From positions 39,429,567 to 39,493,566 of the forward strand of contig OX579636.1 in assembly GCA_951230915.1 (NCBI GenBank): 64,000 nucleotides of DNA, read 5' to 3'. The DNA is from Antitrichia curtipendula (lineage: Eukaryota; Streptophyta; Bryopsida; Hypnales; Leucodontaceae). The notes beneath the pieces are model-generated. The model had not been told where the DNA came from. It did no database searches and saw only the letters and a list, made by a program, of their open reading frames with translations. Each line of letters starts with the position of its first letter. Position 1 is the first letter of the stretch. The translations under genes and the position numbers were made by a program. Below are positions 50,137 to 62,842 of the stretch, piece by piece.

Positions 50137-51006
50137 CCCCTAAAGTTCCATTGTCCCCTCGGGGGACAAAATGGATTTTGAGCAAGCTCCTACGGTCTCA
50201 ATATTTATTGACATTTTCTGAATTTTTTGGTGAAGATAGAAAAACACATTAGCTTTCCAAGAATATAACTTTTATTTCAATCGTTGCATAGGAACAAAAT
50301 TTATGGCACAAAAAGTCCCTTTTTTAGTTCAACAGGCAAAGAAAAATCCTCAAAAAAACTTAAAATAAATTTTTATTTTTATTTTTAAAGATAGTATTTT
50401 TATCTACATTGGAAGCTTTTATTCATTCCATTTGGATTTGTTATGAGAAAGTTATGGACAATCTTGTTTTTTGGGCAATTACAACATCTTCTTGAAAAAA
50501 ATAACTTGTAGGATTCATTTTTGAACTCAACTTTTACATTTTTCCAAAAAGAAATTTCCACATGGTTAAGATTTTTTGCTAAAACAATCGCACTATTGAG
50601 ATTAGTGTGTTTCAATTCCATCTTAGAGCTATTAACGGACAATTTTTTTAATGAGTGAAAACTAAGTGTTTTTTTTTAGAATTTTTTTCCTAGACTCTCA
50701 ACTCAATTTTTCATAATCTAAAATTAGAAATTTAAAATCAATAATTTAAGTTAAAAAGGTTAAAAGTCAAAAAATGTAGTTGAGCAATGAATAAAAAAAA
50801 CTTGTTTCCTTCACTTTAAATGCAAATATCTTGCAATCTACATGCTCAATTTTTTTGAAATTTCTTCCACAAATTCTTCCACTAGTCTAGTACAAGATCA
50901 TATGGTTCAATATGCAAAAGAAAATATTATTATTTTTTGGCTTTTTGCTATAGAATGCCAATTTTGAATGTTTTTTGATGGAAAAAAGGCCTTTGGACTT
51001 TACGGG
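50137..51006 (+). mobile_element. TTAA element, family E copy 2 (870 bp)
   Basis: TTAA at 50133-50136 and 51007-51010. The ends are CCCCTAAAGTTCCATTGTC and TTTGGACTTTACGGG. It is alignable with the degraded copy at 22457-23521 at both ends. The first nine bases equal the left end of family A, suggesting a shared transposase source. Confidence 0.68.
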
Positions 51007-51521
51007 TTAAATTGATGGTCAAAATAAAACGAAGATTATAGATTTAAAATTCTAACATCTAGAATGCATCTAAAAATACATTTGACTATCTATAAACATT
51101 GCTATTCCAATTCCAATTTTGAAAAAAAATCCTAAAATTGAATATTTTATTGCAATTTAAAATTTGGGTGTATTTTCAATGTTTGCTAAAGTCTTATTAC
51201 ACACTCATTATGATGTTATCCACTGTAATAATATAAACATTAGGTGAAACTTTCAAATTTCTAGAGATAATTTTCTATTTGATATGATTTCTTTTCACTT
51301 TTCCTCCCAAAAATTCTCAAAAAAATCAATTTCCCACCTAAAAAAATCTGAAAAATTCCAAAAAAATTGTGAAGTGAAGAAGTCACATAATTTCATCTCT
51401 GAATAACCAAAATCAAAACCAATTTTTTTGTTCGCATGCCGTGACTAAAAAGGAGCATACAAAGTGATGGAATTTGACCTCTCCAACTCTGCGGTCAAAG
51501 GCCAGACATTTCAGGGTAGGT

Positions 51522-51795
51522 AAGGTAGATACACCCAGATGTGCCACTGACCTTAAACCGCCATCTATACTATGTGTACATCTCCAAAATCAGTTCTGTA
51601 CCTATAAGGAAAAAACGCTTTTAGAACCAAACTTTGTTCCTTAATAACTTTTGCATAGAGTATCCAAACGCCATTTTCTCTGGTGCGTTGGAACCTCCTT
51701 TCACTTGCCTACGAGAACATATGAAAATTTGACCAGTCTAATAATAGTAACTAGGCTCAGTAGCAAAAAGTGGCGGTTTTGGGTGTACCTACCTT
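51522..51795 (-). mobile_element. TIR repeat family I, copy 2 (inverted)
   Basis: Reverse-complement copy of 49408-49681. The ends are AAGGTAGATACACCC and GGGTGTACCTACCTT; the shared block ggaacctcctttcacttgcc is in inverted orientation. Confidence 0.62.
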
Positions 51796-52084
51796 AATTG
51801 AAAGACATGTTCATCAATATGTATGCAGTACAGTACAGATAGTAGTGTAAACTTTTTGACTTGTAAATACGGCAGTGCCTATGTTGCGTCCATCTTTCAT
51901 TTGGACAGTTGAAATGAGCAAGTCAAGTTTTGACGAATCCGGGCCCACGACATCCAAATGGATAGGTAAGACCCACTTCAACAGCAATCGCCATCACCAC
52001 AGAGAGAACATGGTTGTGTGCGTCGTACTAGTTCTGAGTGTATCCACAAAGGCTATGTGTGTTTTGAGGCTTCAGCTCAGGCCC

Positions 52085-52362
52085 AGTGGGTACCCCCAAA
52101 ACTGTCACTTTTTGCTATTGTGCCTAGTTATTGTTGGTCAAAATTTCATATTCTTTTGTTGGCAAGTGGAAGGAGGTTCCAACGCACCAAAGAACATGGT
52201 TTTCGGATACTGTATGCAAAAGTTAGGAAGGGTCAAAGTTTTTTCTTTATAGTTGAGGTTCTGGAGTTGTTTCTTTCAGTCAAGTACATATTGGTTTTGG
52301 AGATGTGTATAGTGTGATGATGGCGGTTTCAGACATAGGTGCGATTTTGGGTGTACCCACTT
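52085..52362 (+). mobile_element. TIR repeat family I, copy 3
   Basis: Same orientation as copy 1. The ends are AGTGGGTACCCCC and GGGTGTACCCACTT; it contains ggcaagtggaaggaggttcc. Three copies lie within 3 kb. Confidence 0.62.
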
Positions 52363-55257
52363 GAACACCAAGAATAAGGGGGGCCCAAAAAATGAAGAAG
52401 TCTCCTTCTCCAAGCCCTCTCATTTGCCATTGAGAAGTCTTCCGTTGGAGATGGGAGACTTCTTATTCTAGATTGGTGAAAATTGTCCAAGAAGGCATGA
52501 AATGGCAAAAAATATTTTAAGAATAGCGGGTTTTTTAGTGTGGACCCTTGAAAGTTTAGTGAGATGCACTTCAAGGAAGTGGGTCTGAACTGTAATTTGA
52601 GGGGCTTAAAATTTGAGTATTTTTGTTGCTACAGAGGAAAAGGTATGCTCCTTGTCATTGGTCCTTCTTACAGCCCTGTGACCTTTGATATTATGGTGTG
52701 AAATCATTTAGTTTCCTAGGAATTCTTGATTTTAGTTAGGCAAAAGCTTTAGAATTTGGTCACCTTGCCTCTTGATTGGGTATAAAGAGAATCTTTGTAG
52801 GTATACAAAACTCCATTCACGATTTTTGGGAATTTGGGTTGCTCCATTTGAAGCCCTAACTCCTCTAGATTTCACTTTATCTCTACAAGATTTATTGCTA
52901 TTTAGCTATTTTTGTTAGACTCTTATAATTTATGTTGTAGAAGATTGATGGATCTTTTGAAGAAAAATAGTGAAAATCATTAATTTAGTAGAGTAATGCA
53001 ACCATTTTTTAATGAAAGTATTTCTATTTTGGAATGACTTTCCAATGCCCATATAAAGAGATTCACACCTCCCTTTGTTCTCCATGCAAACACCCCGTTT
53101 TCAAATGCAATCTTTGGCAATTCATATGCAATTCTTGCATCACTGCATTCTTGAATAGTTCCAACCGTGTATACCAAATTTCAACTTTTAAAAACCAAAA
53201 CTTTCTTTTTGATGAATTTTTAACATCAAATTTCATGATATTATGTAATAATTAATTGAAAGTTGTTAATGATGAATTTTCAAGATTTAATTGAATGTGT
53301 ATGTTGGAAATATCCATAAGCACATCTTTCTTTTTAGAAAAAAATTGAAAAAAGGTTTTAGAACTCAATGCCAAAGTGTTTCATGCCCAAATTCTATAAA
53401 ATAGATGTTTATGTGTTGTAATTAGATTTTAATATTTTACCCTCAAAGAATAAATATAAAATTTGAAACACACACAAATTAAGATATCTTTCACTTGACA
53501 AAAAAAAGAATCTAGAAGCACAAGCATAGAAGAAAAAACAATATTGACTAATTATGGTAAATTCTCCACAGCCAAGCAAAATCCAAACTCTCTCTACAAA
53601 ATCTACAATTATACTTGATTGGGCAAAAAATGCCAAATCAAGAAAAACCTTCCATCCTTATACCTTAAAACCTAAAGTCCCAAATAATTTAAGACTTCCA
53701 AAACAAGAGAAAATCCAACGAACTAATCTATTTTAGTAAACTACATCCATAACAAAAACAAAAACATCCTAAATCCTAAACCCAAACCGCATCCAATGCC
53801 ACATCACATGACAAAACAATTTCAAGAGTTTCTTATAGGAGATTCAGAAAAAAATGAAGTACATTCAAGAATGTTGAGAAAGCAATTCAATCTATCTATT
53901 CTTTAACCATGTTCATTTGTTGCTTCATGATTTTTGTGCAAATTTCTAAATCAATTCACATAGAGAAGAGTGAAAAAAAACTTGCTTAAGTAAAAATCTT
54001 GTATCTAGATTTTTCTTAAACAAATATATATTATGAATAAAATAAATCTCAAAGGTTAAAGGAGATCACCCATTTCCGACTAGCATGCCATTCTAATAGC
54101 TTAGGTTGCTCAATTTTTGATCAACTCTTGTGCAGGTGACAACTTATGTACAACATGACAAGCAAGAGCAATAGAAATGTCTTCGAGGTGAATATTGAAA
54201 GCCTACAATGGTCACAACATGTACATTGAAAGCCACAATGATCACTTACATTGATTTCATAACCATCTTATGGTTGGAAATGGATTTGCCAATATATCGA
54301 GACTGGGACAAATAGAATATTCACAAAAGAAATTCACAATAATTTTGTTTTTGAGAATGAAAGTCTCGAATAATATGAAATCTCCTTCATCTATATTTCT
54401 GTAGATGGGGAAAAAAAATTCTCAACCTTCTCCATGCTACACATGGGCCAAATTACTTAAGTGGTCATAATATTGCTAAACCAAGTAAGGTGCTTCCCCT
54501 AGGTGGAGGTCACGAGGGTTTTTTTTGCGATTTGGTGCAAAATTGCACCAAATTTTATGGCATGGCACCACACCTATAGGAAAAAAATGGTACTAAAAAG
54601 GTGGAAAATCGTCAGAAAACTTCAAATAAAAAAAAGCTTGGATGAAATCGCTAGATTATAGATGAAAACTGAATTATGGATATGTGATATGTGCTAATAT
54701 GATATTTTTTATCCAATATGTGGATGAATGTTGAAATTTGGAGTACCACTATAACATTCAACATTGCCACTTTGGCACTTCATTAAAAATTAAAAAAATA
54801 ACCCTGATAGAGGTATAATTCCTTCCATGATACCTTGGGGAAGTATTAAGTTATAATGTTCCAAATTTGATTGGCTGCACTCATAATGTGATTCCCTAGG
54901 TTGTTAGACTTGAAAAATTCATTAGCTAGGAGACTCTTGATTTGAGGGGAGCAAAAGGGACCCCCCAACAAAGGTGAACAATGCTATGGTCAGAAATGGG
55001 TGATTTCCTTTAAAACTTCAATCAAACAAGGCATAACATTATTAACCAAGTGTGAAGGGTTCCCTTTTGCATTTGTAGAAAGTAGGAGCCTCCAAACGCT
55101 TGGTAGTTTCTTAAAGTGATTTACAGATTGACCTATAGGGAGGAAATGGGCTCTGAGGTGGATCCACTCTAACAAAGAAGCAACAAGTACTAATCACATT
55201 TTTCTTAATACAACTTAATTCACCCCAATTATATAGGGGGAATTAAAATAAAACAAC
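52363..55257. other. gene-free intergenic DNA
   Basis: AT-rich, no gene or RNA recognised. Fragments related to the dispersed repeat of 45013 appear near 54950-55090. Confidence 0.35.
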
Positions 55258-55260
55258 CCA

Positions 55261-55333
55261 CACTAAAAGAAACCTGTGTTTTTTCTGACGTCCAGTTTTT
55301 GGACGTCAGAAAAAACACGAGTTTCTTCTAGTG
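55261..55333. mobile_element. 73-bp CACTA-type micro-element
   Basis: It begins CACTAAAAGAAAC and its other end, in reverse complement, begins CACTAGAAGAAAC. The two arms match over about 34 bp, leaving a loop of only a few bases. A perfect 3-bp duplication CCA flanks it (55258-55260 and 55334-55336). It is essentially two CACTA termini joined as a hairpin. Confidence 0.8.
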
Positions 55334-55336
55334 CCA

Positions 55337-57462
55337 TTGTGGTCAGATGACCCATAGTGGACACCTAAGGAATGACCTCATCACGTGTTTTTTCTTTAGA
55401 TTTTCAGATTTTGGCTTCAATGCATGTCTTACATGACACTAATGGAGTGATTAGTGACTTCTTTAGGAACTTCCAATTTTTCAATGAGAATTCATTGTAA
55501 GAATTGACTTTCTAGGCCTTTCCTCGTTAGAAAATATTATGATTGCTTTAGGTGAGCAAAATGACCATGATGGATTCAAATTTTGTTGGTTCTAAGGTAG
55601 TCTACAGACTCTTTTGGGCTATGATGCATTGAACACTTCACAAATTCATAGCAACTTCATACTTTGTTTAAAAAAACATAATTTCAATTGCTCTCATAAT
55701 TTGTCACACTTGCACTATTGTGGGAAAAAAATTAAAAACTTTCAACAACCATAGGAGGTCAAACTCCTAATTCTGACTTCAACGGGTTGTTTTACTTTAT
55801 ACCTTATTTGTGGAAGGTACCCTATCGAGCGTTTCAATGTACGGGGAGTACCGGCATTTAGTTACAAGTTAGCTGGTTAAAATCAAGAATTGCCTAATTG
55901 ATTTCAAAATCTTCGAAAAAAACCCGATCATTTCAGAGGAAAATAAAGAAATATTCTCTATTTTTAAAGGCCTCACCGAGAATGCTTTAAACTGTTGTTT
56001 GGTCAGAGAAAATGTAGGATTTTAGCCAGTTAACCTAAAAATCTCCCCGGACTGTGGATCGTTTAACTATGTTATGGGCCCTCAACGAAAAGGGTCAAAC
56101 CCAAAGAATTTTTCATCTTATTTCCGGGGTGCAGAGTCAGCCCCCTGGCCGGGCATCCCAAGACGCGCCCCCGAGCCGCCGCGTCTGACCACTCGGGCAG
56201 GGGCAGTCGAACCAAAAAAAATACAGGGGACCCAGCCAGCTAGCGAAGCTCTTGCTCCGTCCTTCCCGACGCCTCATCAGGGCGAAGAATTCCTCCCCAT
56301 TTGCAAGCACGACTTCTGAATCTCGCAGCGGAAGCACCTAATTGTGCTCGCCAATCGTCGTGCGGGAGATGTGGAGGTCGCATATTATCCATAGCACCGT
56401 TTTTTGGGAAACATTTCACGCTCTCGTGTTTCTAGTCGAACCCTCTGTGAAGCGCCACAATCTCGCAAGGACTACTGTAGGTGCAGCTTTTTGGGCCACC
56501 GTGTGGGACCACGGCTCCTTCGTCGTCATCGTCATCGTAGCATTCGAGCATTTCTGTCCACCTCGTACTTTCTGGTAATTTGGCTAAGTCCGCCATTCGG
56601 GTTTCAGTTGTTTTCCGCGTCTCTTCGGGGGCTTGTTCGTTGTCGAATGTGGAACGTCTCTTTTCAACCTTGGTCTCTTTTGTCTTTTGGTGCCCTAGGT
56701 TTTCCCTTTTCCCGTCTCTTTTTATACCCTCGTCCGGGCTCGGTCGCCTTCCCTGACTATTGATATGCTCGCCGGCTGGCCGTTGCTGACACAGTAGTGG
56801 TTGCTGGTTGGGATCGGGTGTTCCATTAGTAGACGTGGGGTGTCCTTCCCAGTACAAGTGAATTATTGCAACTTCGCAGGAGCGTGGTGCACTTCTTCAT
56901 AGCCTGCGCGCTTCTTTCAGTTTCCTGTCTTAGGTTTGGATTGTGTGCATCTGCTCCATACACTTGGCTGTTTTGCTAAGTCATGACCACTCAAGGGAAG
57001 AAAAATCTTCGTTACTTATTCTCTTGTTTCCTTGCGTTTCTGTTTATTTAATGGTTTCCTTATCTCTGCTATTCGTTTGCGTGTGGGGCTGTGCGCGGTG
57101 GCGAACCAGGGCATGTATCCAATTTTGAAGATAATGTATCTTTGAAACGGTGCCAGGCGTCTTTCTTCCATATGCCTCCTCACGCCGTCGTCGCAGCGGA
57201 TTGTGCGCGTTAGCTTCCTCCCGTTAAATTCAAATCGGAGTCGATCAGAGCTAATTTGAGAGTAACACTTTTATAGGAAAGCACGCAAGACTCACAGGGA
57301 GGCTAAATTTCCCTTTTCTATAGCGATGAGAGTTTTGTAACGAGGTGATTACCGAATGGCAGTAGGGTTAGCACTTGAATTGCGATTCTTCTGATTATGA
57401 TGGATTCATTACGATCGGAGTTGAAGATGAAGCATTATTCATAACAATTTGGACTCCCAAAG
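55337..57462. other. intergenic, GC-richer upstream of carrier
   Basis: AT-rich to about 56070, then a GC-richer stretch (56100-57460) that is probably promoter and 5' UTR of the adenylate carrier. Long overlapping frames in several phases, such as 56404-56763 + and 56432-56857 -, show no family motif. Confidence 0.35.
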
Positions 57463-58423
57463 ATGAGCCCCCTTCCGGCGCTGTTCCAGCTGACCTCCAT
57501 CGCCTTCACCCCGGAGTTGCAGCGGGCGAGGCAAGAGGCCGCGCTCAAGAGCCAGGAGACGAAAGCGAAGGAGGTCGCATGGACCAACTTCCCCAAGGAC
57601 CTCTTGGTGGGGGCGTTGATGGGCGGGGTGGCGCACACCGTGGTGGCGCCCGTGGAGAGGGCCAAGCTCCTGTTGCAAACGCAGGACAGCAACATGGTGG
57701 TCATGGACGGGAAGCACCTGCGCTACAAAGGGCTTTTGGATTGCATCGTGAGGATCGCCAAGAACGAAGGCGTGCTGTCGCTGTGGAGGGGTAATATCAG
57801 CAGCGTCATGCGGTATTACCCGTCTCTCGCCATCAATTTCGCCTTCAAGGTTTGTGTGCTCTTCCCTAGGGTTAGCCATGTTAATGACCACGCACTCTCC
57901 TGACTATGCATTTTCACTTGCGTCATGGGCTTGGGTCGAAGATCATGTGATTTATGGTGGATTCTGTGATTAGCGTTCAAGTTTTCATTGAAAACAAGCG
58001 CCTCAGATTCATCTACTGCTCGTAGGTGCTTTCACTCTTGTTAAGAGACACAACTGGTCATACAATGAAGTTCCTTGTAATTCTACTATCAATGAAGATG
58101 TGATTAAAGTGCAAAGGGAGAGAGTTGACTTTTTTTCAGTATGACTGGAAATTCCATGCAACCATTCCGCGCGGAATGATTGCAAGGAAATTTCGCTAAT
58201 GTTGTAAGAAATTTGCGTCTCTTCTTGTTCAGTTTATTCACATATTCATTGATTGTAGAATTTCAAGGAACTTGATTGTATGACCAATTGTGCCTCTTTA
58301 GGAGAGAAAAAACACGTATGGGCAGTAGATGAATCGGAAGCGCTGTGGAAATTTGAACGCTAATCACAGAATCCACCATAAATCACACGATGATCCTTGG
58401 ACCATTCTTCTTGTGAAAGGTGT

Positions 58424-58506
<83 letters not shown>

Positions 58507-59256
58507 TTTGTGCACGACAACCCGTGATTCATTGAACGGCATTACTTTGGAAATCTCCATGGATTGTGACTGATGCATGTTTTTCTGTGTGATTAATTGC
58601 AGGATTTCTATCGAGCGTTGTTGACGTCGGGGGCCAGTCATGAGTCTAAGGGGGCCTTGAGCAACGCCCCGGCGAACTTCCTGGCCGGCGCCCTGGCGGG
58701 CTGCACGAGCCTTGTCTTCGTCTACCCGCTCGACATCGCGCACACTCGCATCGCCGCCGACATCGGCCGCGGCACGTCTCGCCAGTTCCAGGGCCTGACC
58801 GACTTCCTGCGCACCATTTACAGGAAAGATGGCGTTCGTGGCGTGTACCGCGGCTTCCCGGCGTCCGTGCAGGGCATGGTGGTGCACCGCAGCGTCTACT
58901 TCGGCGGCTTCGACACCGCCAAGGAGTATCTCTCCCAAGACGCGTACCTCTCCTTTTGGAAGCGCTGGCTCATCGCCCAAGGGGTGACGACTTCAGCCGG
59001 CCTGATCTCGTACCCGCTGGACACCGTGCGCAGGCGGATGATGATGCAGGCGGGCCTGGAGAAGCACATGTACAGCAGCACGTGGGACTGCTGGCGGAAA
59101 TTGTACCGCCACGAAGGAGTGATGGCGTTCTACAAAGGCGCCGTCACCAACTTGGTGCGCGGCACGGGCGCGGCCTTGATCCTCGTGCTCTACGACGAGA
59201 TCCGGAACTACATGCACTGGACATCCCCGGCCACGCTCGAGCACCGACGGGAGTAA
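57463..59256 (+). CDS. plasma-membrane-type adenine nucleotide carrier
   Basis: Two exons, 57463-57849 and 58603-59256, joined in phase 0, giving 346 residues. It is a mitochondrial-carrier-family protein with three repeats, each with the signature P-x-D/E-x-x-K/R: APVERAK (about 62-68), YPLDIAHTR (about 170) and YPLDTVRRR (about 267). RRRMMM at about 272-277 is the ADP/ATP-carrier hallmark. The segments VVAPVERAKLLLQTQ, VYPLDIAHTRIAADIG and GVRGVYRG resemble Arabidopsis PM-ANT1 (At5g56450), reported to export ATP at the plasma membrane, more than the mitochondrial AACs. The first 40 residues are charged and show no clear transit peptide. The exons are strikingly rich in GC, with codons ending in C or G, unlike the introns and the other three genes. 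Alternative: a mitochondrial or ER adenylate carrier. Confidence 0.9.
57935..58406. repeat. long intronic foldback, arms about 235 bp
   Basis: It lies wholly inside the carrier intron. It is an imperfect inverted repeat centred exactly between 58170 and 58171 with no loop (centre attccgcgcggaat). Matching outer blocks are ttatggtggattctgtgatt on the left and aatcacagaatccaccataa on the right. Other pairs include gcagtagatgaatc and ggaact(t)attgtatgacca. The pre-mRNA could form a hairpin over 200 bp long. No target duplication was identified. Confidence 0.85.
58423..58503. repeat. (TA)n microsatellite in carrier intron
   Basis: About 40 TA units with one interruption (gtat), immediately downstream of the intronic foldback. 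Confidence 0.95.
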
Positions 59257-62200
59257 TGTTCACAATTGACCAGGCCAGGGCTTCGTTGTAAACATTGGGT
59301 CACCGATCAACATGGGTAGCCAGTCATTGCTGGGTATCTGATCTCCACATCAATTAAAGACGTTGTTTTCACATCAAGACAATTTGCCAGGTACCATCTC
59401 CGTGTTACTTTGTGTATGACTATCTTAAATCGGAGCTAGTGGACCGACATTTGGGTTTCTGCTTGAATTGAGCACACAACATGCCCTTTCGAAGGCACAT
59501 TGACTTCAAGGGTACATAGAGAACTAGCTGTCCACGAGTAGAAGTTATGGTCCAAGCAGTTTGGATTCCTTTTTTAAGACCTTTAAGAGTAGTTAAGTGT
59601 TGATGGACAGATCCTTTTGGACGTTCAGAGCATATATTTACACTTTGTAGAGCTTTGATATACTATATTAGGCTTGTACCGGCAGCCAGGGCGCTATAAT
59701 CTTTTTAACATTCACTTTTAGGATGTGAAATGTTGTTTGGAACAGTCGATCTGCTGCATTTCATGCATTGTGCCCAACTTTGAAACGTACCTCATGAGCT
59801 AAAATCACATCATTCGGCACTTAACTCATTTTAATTGTTGCAGCGTTGTGTTTCTCCATTCCGAATGTGCATCTTTGTGTACCTTCGATGATGGTCTTGT
59901 GACATGGGCTAGCATTTTTTGTTAAACGTTTCTTCGTGTGATTGATGGAGGGCACGCAAGTTAATTTGTGGATAGGCATTGATCGTTGAATTTTGCCAAG
60001 AAGTTGATTACGTTCTCTCCATTGTTGTTTCAGTAACACTTCTGATATGATTGGAAATTGCAGTGTTTCCAATTTGAGGTTTGATCAAATGAATTACATT
60101 CTGCCGGAGGGGTGTTTTTCGTCATGTAGAGTGGCTTGGAGATTATGCGACACCTTAAGTAGTGGAATCGATGAATGGCTAGTAGTGAAGGTTTTTGTGT
60201 ATTCTGGTATAATTATGCCGCTCAACTGATTCCTGGTTGCTTTGCTATTGTCATCAGAATGGGGAGTCTATCAAATTCCAGCACTCTTGCTGTTATAGGA
60301 TGTGTTTCTGTTGCTATGAAGCTATTACCTCGTATTAGGGTTTTTACTTGCTTGAAGTTGAAACCAGCGTCTCAACAGGCAGATTTGTGGAGTTCGGGTC
60401 TTTTGCAAGTGGCTGGTTTCCTTTTTCTTCCGATGTCTTGACCTCGAGTAACCTGTTTTTCCATGGCTTGGGTGCAGAAGCGTGCGCCTTTGTGTTACTA
60501 AACAGTGCATGCAAGAATATGGATTGATGGTCGGCTCATATATGTTGAGGTAGACTCCTAATTGCAAGGGTGGTCAGTTATTTGAGTTATCACTTATTGT
60601 ACTTTGAGTTCACCCTTTTCAATCTGTTTTTTCCCTAAAAAATTTTGGACCCACTGTTTTTGAATATTTCCTCTTTGGTGGAGTATGACTGGATTTAAGT
60701 TTCTTCCTCTTGTTGCAATTTTATGTATAACACAATTAATCTATGTCACATATATACCCTGTGTTGTGGAGTGGTGTTTTCTACTGTCAACCTGCGGGCA
60801 ATCACTGAGCATTTATGACACTGCTTTGTGCAGGAAATGAGGTATAGATGAAATCTTGAGCTGAACCAATTATCCCACAATTGGAAGGAAGCACGGGATT
60901 CGATGTGTTCCCTTGCATTGAACCAACTTTTGCATGATCGGTATTGCCGGATGCCATTCCTTTGCTATTGAGATGCTTAAGGTAGAAGACCCATTCTTGT
61001 GGCTTTCAGCTGCTGAGTGTAATAAAAAGGAGCGACTACTTTTTGTGGAGCTTGCGCATTTTCAAGTGTACTCCACTGCACTGAAAAAGTGTATTTTTTG
61101 GATATTGTGCGAGTACGGTGTGGGTAAGCTTTGACACTTCAGTTGATGAATTTTGTCATATTCGTTAGAATGCTAATGTATCTGACATTTTTCAGTAGCC
61201 TGCTTATGGTGATAAGGAACACAACACACAACATGGTCATTCAGATTTCAAATATACCCATGACAATGTTGACCACATGTACTTGTGCTTTCTGCTTTCT
61301 GAGACATGTTCTATAATTCTGGATTCTACACATGGTCCATATTGTGGATATCATGTAATATGTTTTGGCAAATATTGTACAGTGACGAACAAAACTGAGT
61401 GCTCAATTGAAAAATCCAACTTCGGCAAGCAATCTGTGGTGATTTAAATCACAAACCATCAAAGTGATTGATCAAAGTGTGCATACATGTAGTCTTGTCC
61501 ATGTGTGAAAGCAAAATCTCCTTAGAAACGTTGTAGTGACTGGGTTTTTTGTACTTGGTTTTGTTTGTAGCCATCCCTCCAACTTCACAATTCATTTGCT
61601 CATTGTTTTGTGTACATTATTGTGAGATCTTTGGTGCATTACATTGGTATAGAACTGAAGGTATGATGGATTATGGGTACAAATTTATTTTAGAAAATTT
61701 CTTGTGGTCTACAATCTAGCATTACAATATGATTTTAAGCTTGTTGAAATTTCAATAGGATAATGATTGAGAACATACAAGCTAGGTGGTGCATAGATGG
61801 CTTACATCACAACCATTTTAGCTTCTCCAATGGCATGCTCCATCACCAAATTTGAATACTATGAAGTATTTCTAAGTTCTCTTGAAACAATGTTTGAAGG
61901 AATTTTCTACACTTCCAAGAAGAATTGAAGAATTGCGAGAGCGGGTATAATGTCTCTTCTAGTTTTGGTGAGGAGGATTGCATGGCATAGAATGAAAGCA
62001 TGCCACAAAAAATTGTTGTTGTATTGGTTGCTAGAGGCTAATAGATAGATTATTGAAGTTCAAAGAAGTAGGATGAACAATATTGATTACTTGTATATAT
62101 TGTAAAGATAGGACAAGATGAATACCTCTTTGTTGAACATTTATTTTTTTATGAAAATAAGATTTGGCAGATGCTAAAAAAATATTTTTTCAATATTCTT

Positions 62201-62840
62201 TTTTTCACCATACGATATTTAAAAAATAATAATAATAATTTTTCTAAAATTTTGGCATCTATTTATAGAATTATTTTCTACTGACCTTGCCCTACTACTA
62301 CGGTAGTTGTTGATAGTAAATTGTAAAAGATTATCTAGTTTTCAATCTAATGTATAGCTATATACACACATATACATGATTTTATTAGCTTTTGAATGTA
62401 ATTTTTAGCTTTTAATTGAACAAGAGTATTTGCATTGCTTGTGATTGCCAAAGTTGACATCTTGAGCTCAATACACTAAATAGTGAAATTAGGTTGCCCA
62501 ACACTAATTTCTCGACATTTACACTATTTGAATATTTATTGTTACTATACAAGAATGTACTACTTTTGAATTAGATTATTTTTGTAATTTTGACTCATGA
62601 ACCTCCACGTGTGCAAATAGAAATATTTGTAGAAATATGTGTTGACTTTGATGGCTTGTACAATAACTTTCGTAGGGTAAAGCAACCTGTGAAGGCAATC
62701 TAATTTCATTATTCAATGTGCTTAGTCTCATTCCAAATTGCATGCGCTTATTCAAAATTTAAGTTCAACATTCAAGATTATTTTTCATAATTGTAACAAA
62801 TTAAATGTATCCAAAATCCATACTTCATACCGATATCTTG
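59257..62840. other. carrier 3' flank and gene-free DNA
   Basis: Higher-complexity sequence to about 61300, with frames that show no family motif, then AT-rich DNA. The carrier 3' UTR probably occupies the first few hundred bases. I see no further gene. Confidence 0.35.
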
Positions 62841-62842
62841 TA

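Noticed and set aside
56404..56857. Long frames on both strands upstream of the carrier
   Set aside because: GC-rich sequence lowers stop frequency; the frames overlap on opposite strands and have no recognisable domain.
58423..58980. Minus-strand 185-codon frame running through the TA repeat
   Set aside because: It is the antisense shadow of carrier exon 2 extended by YI repeats from the (TA)n tract.
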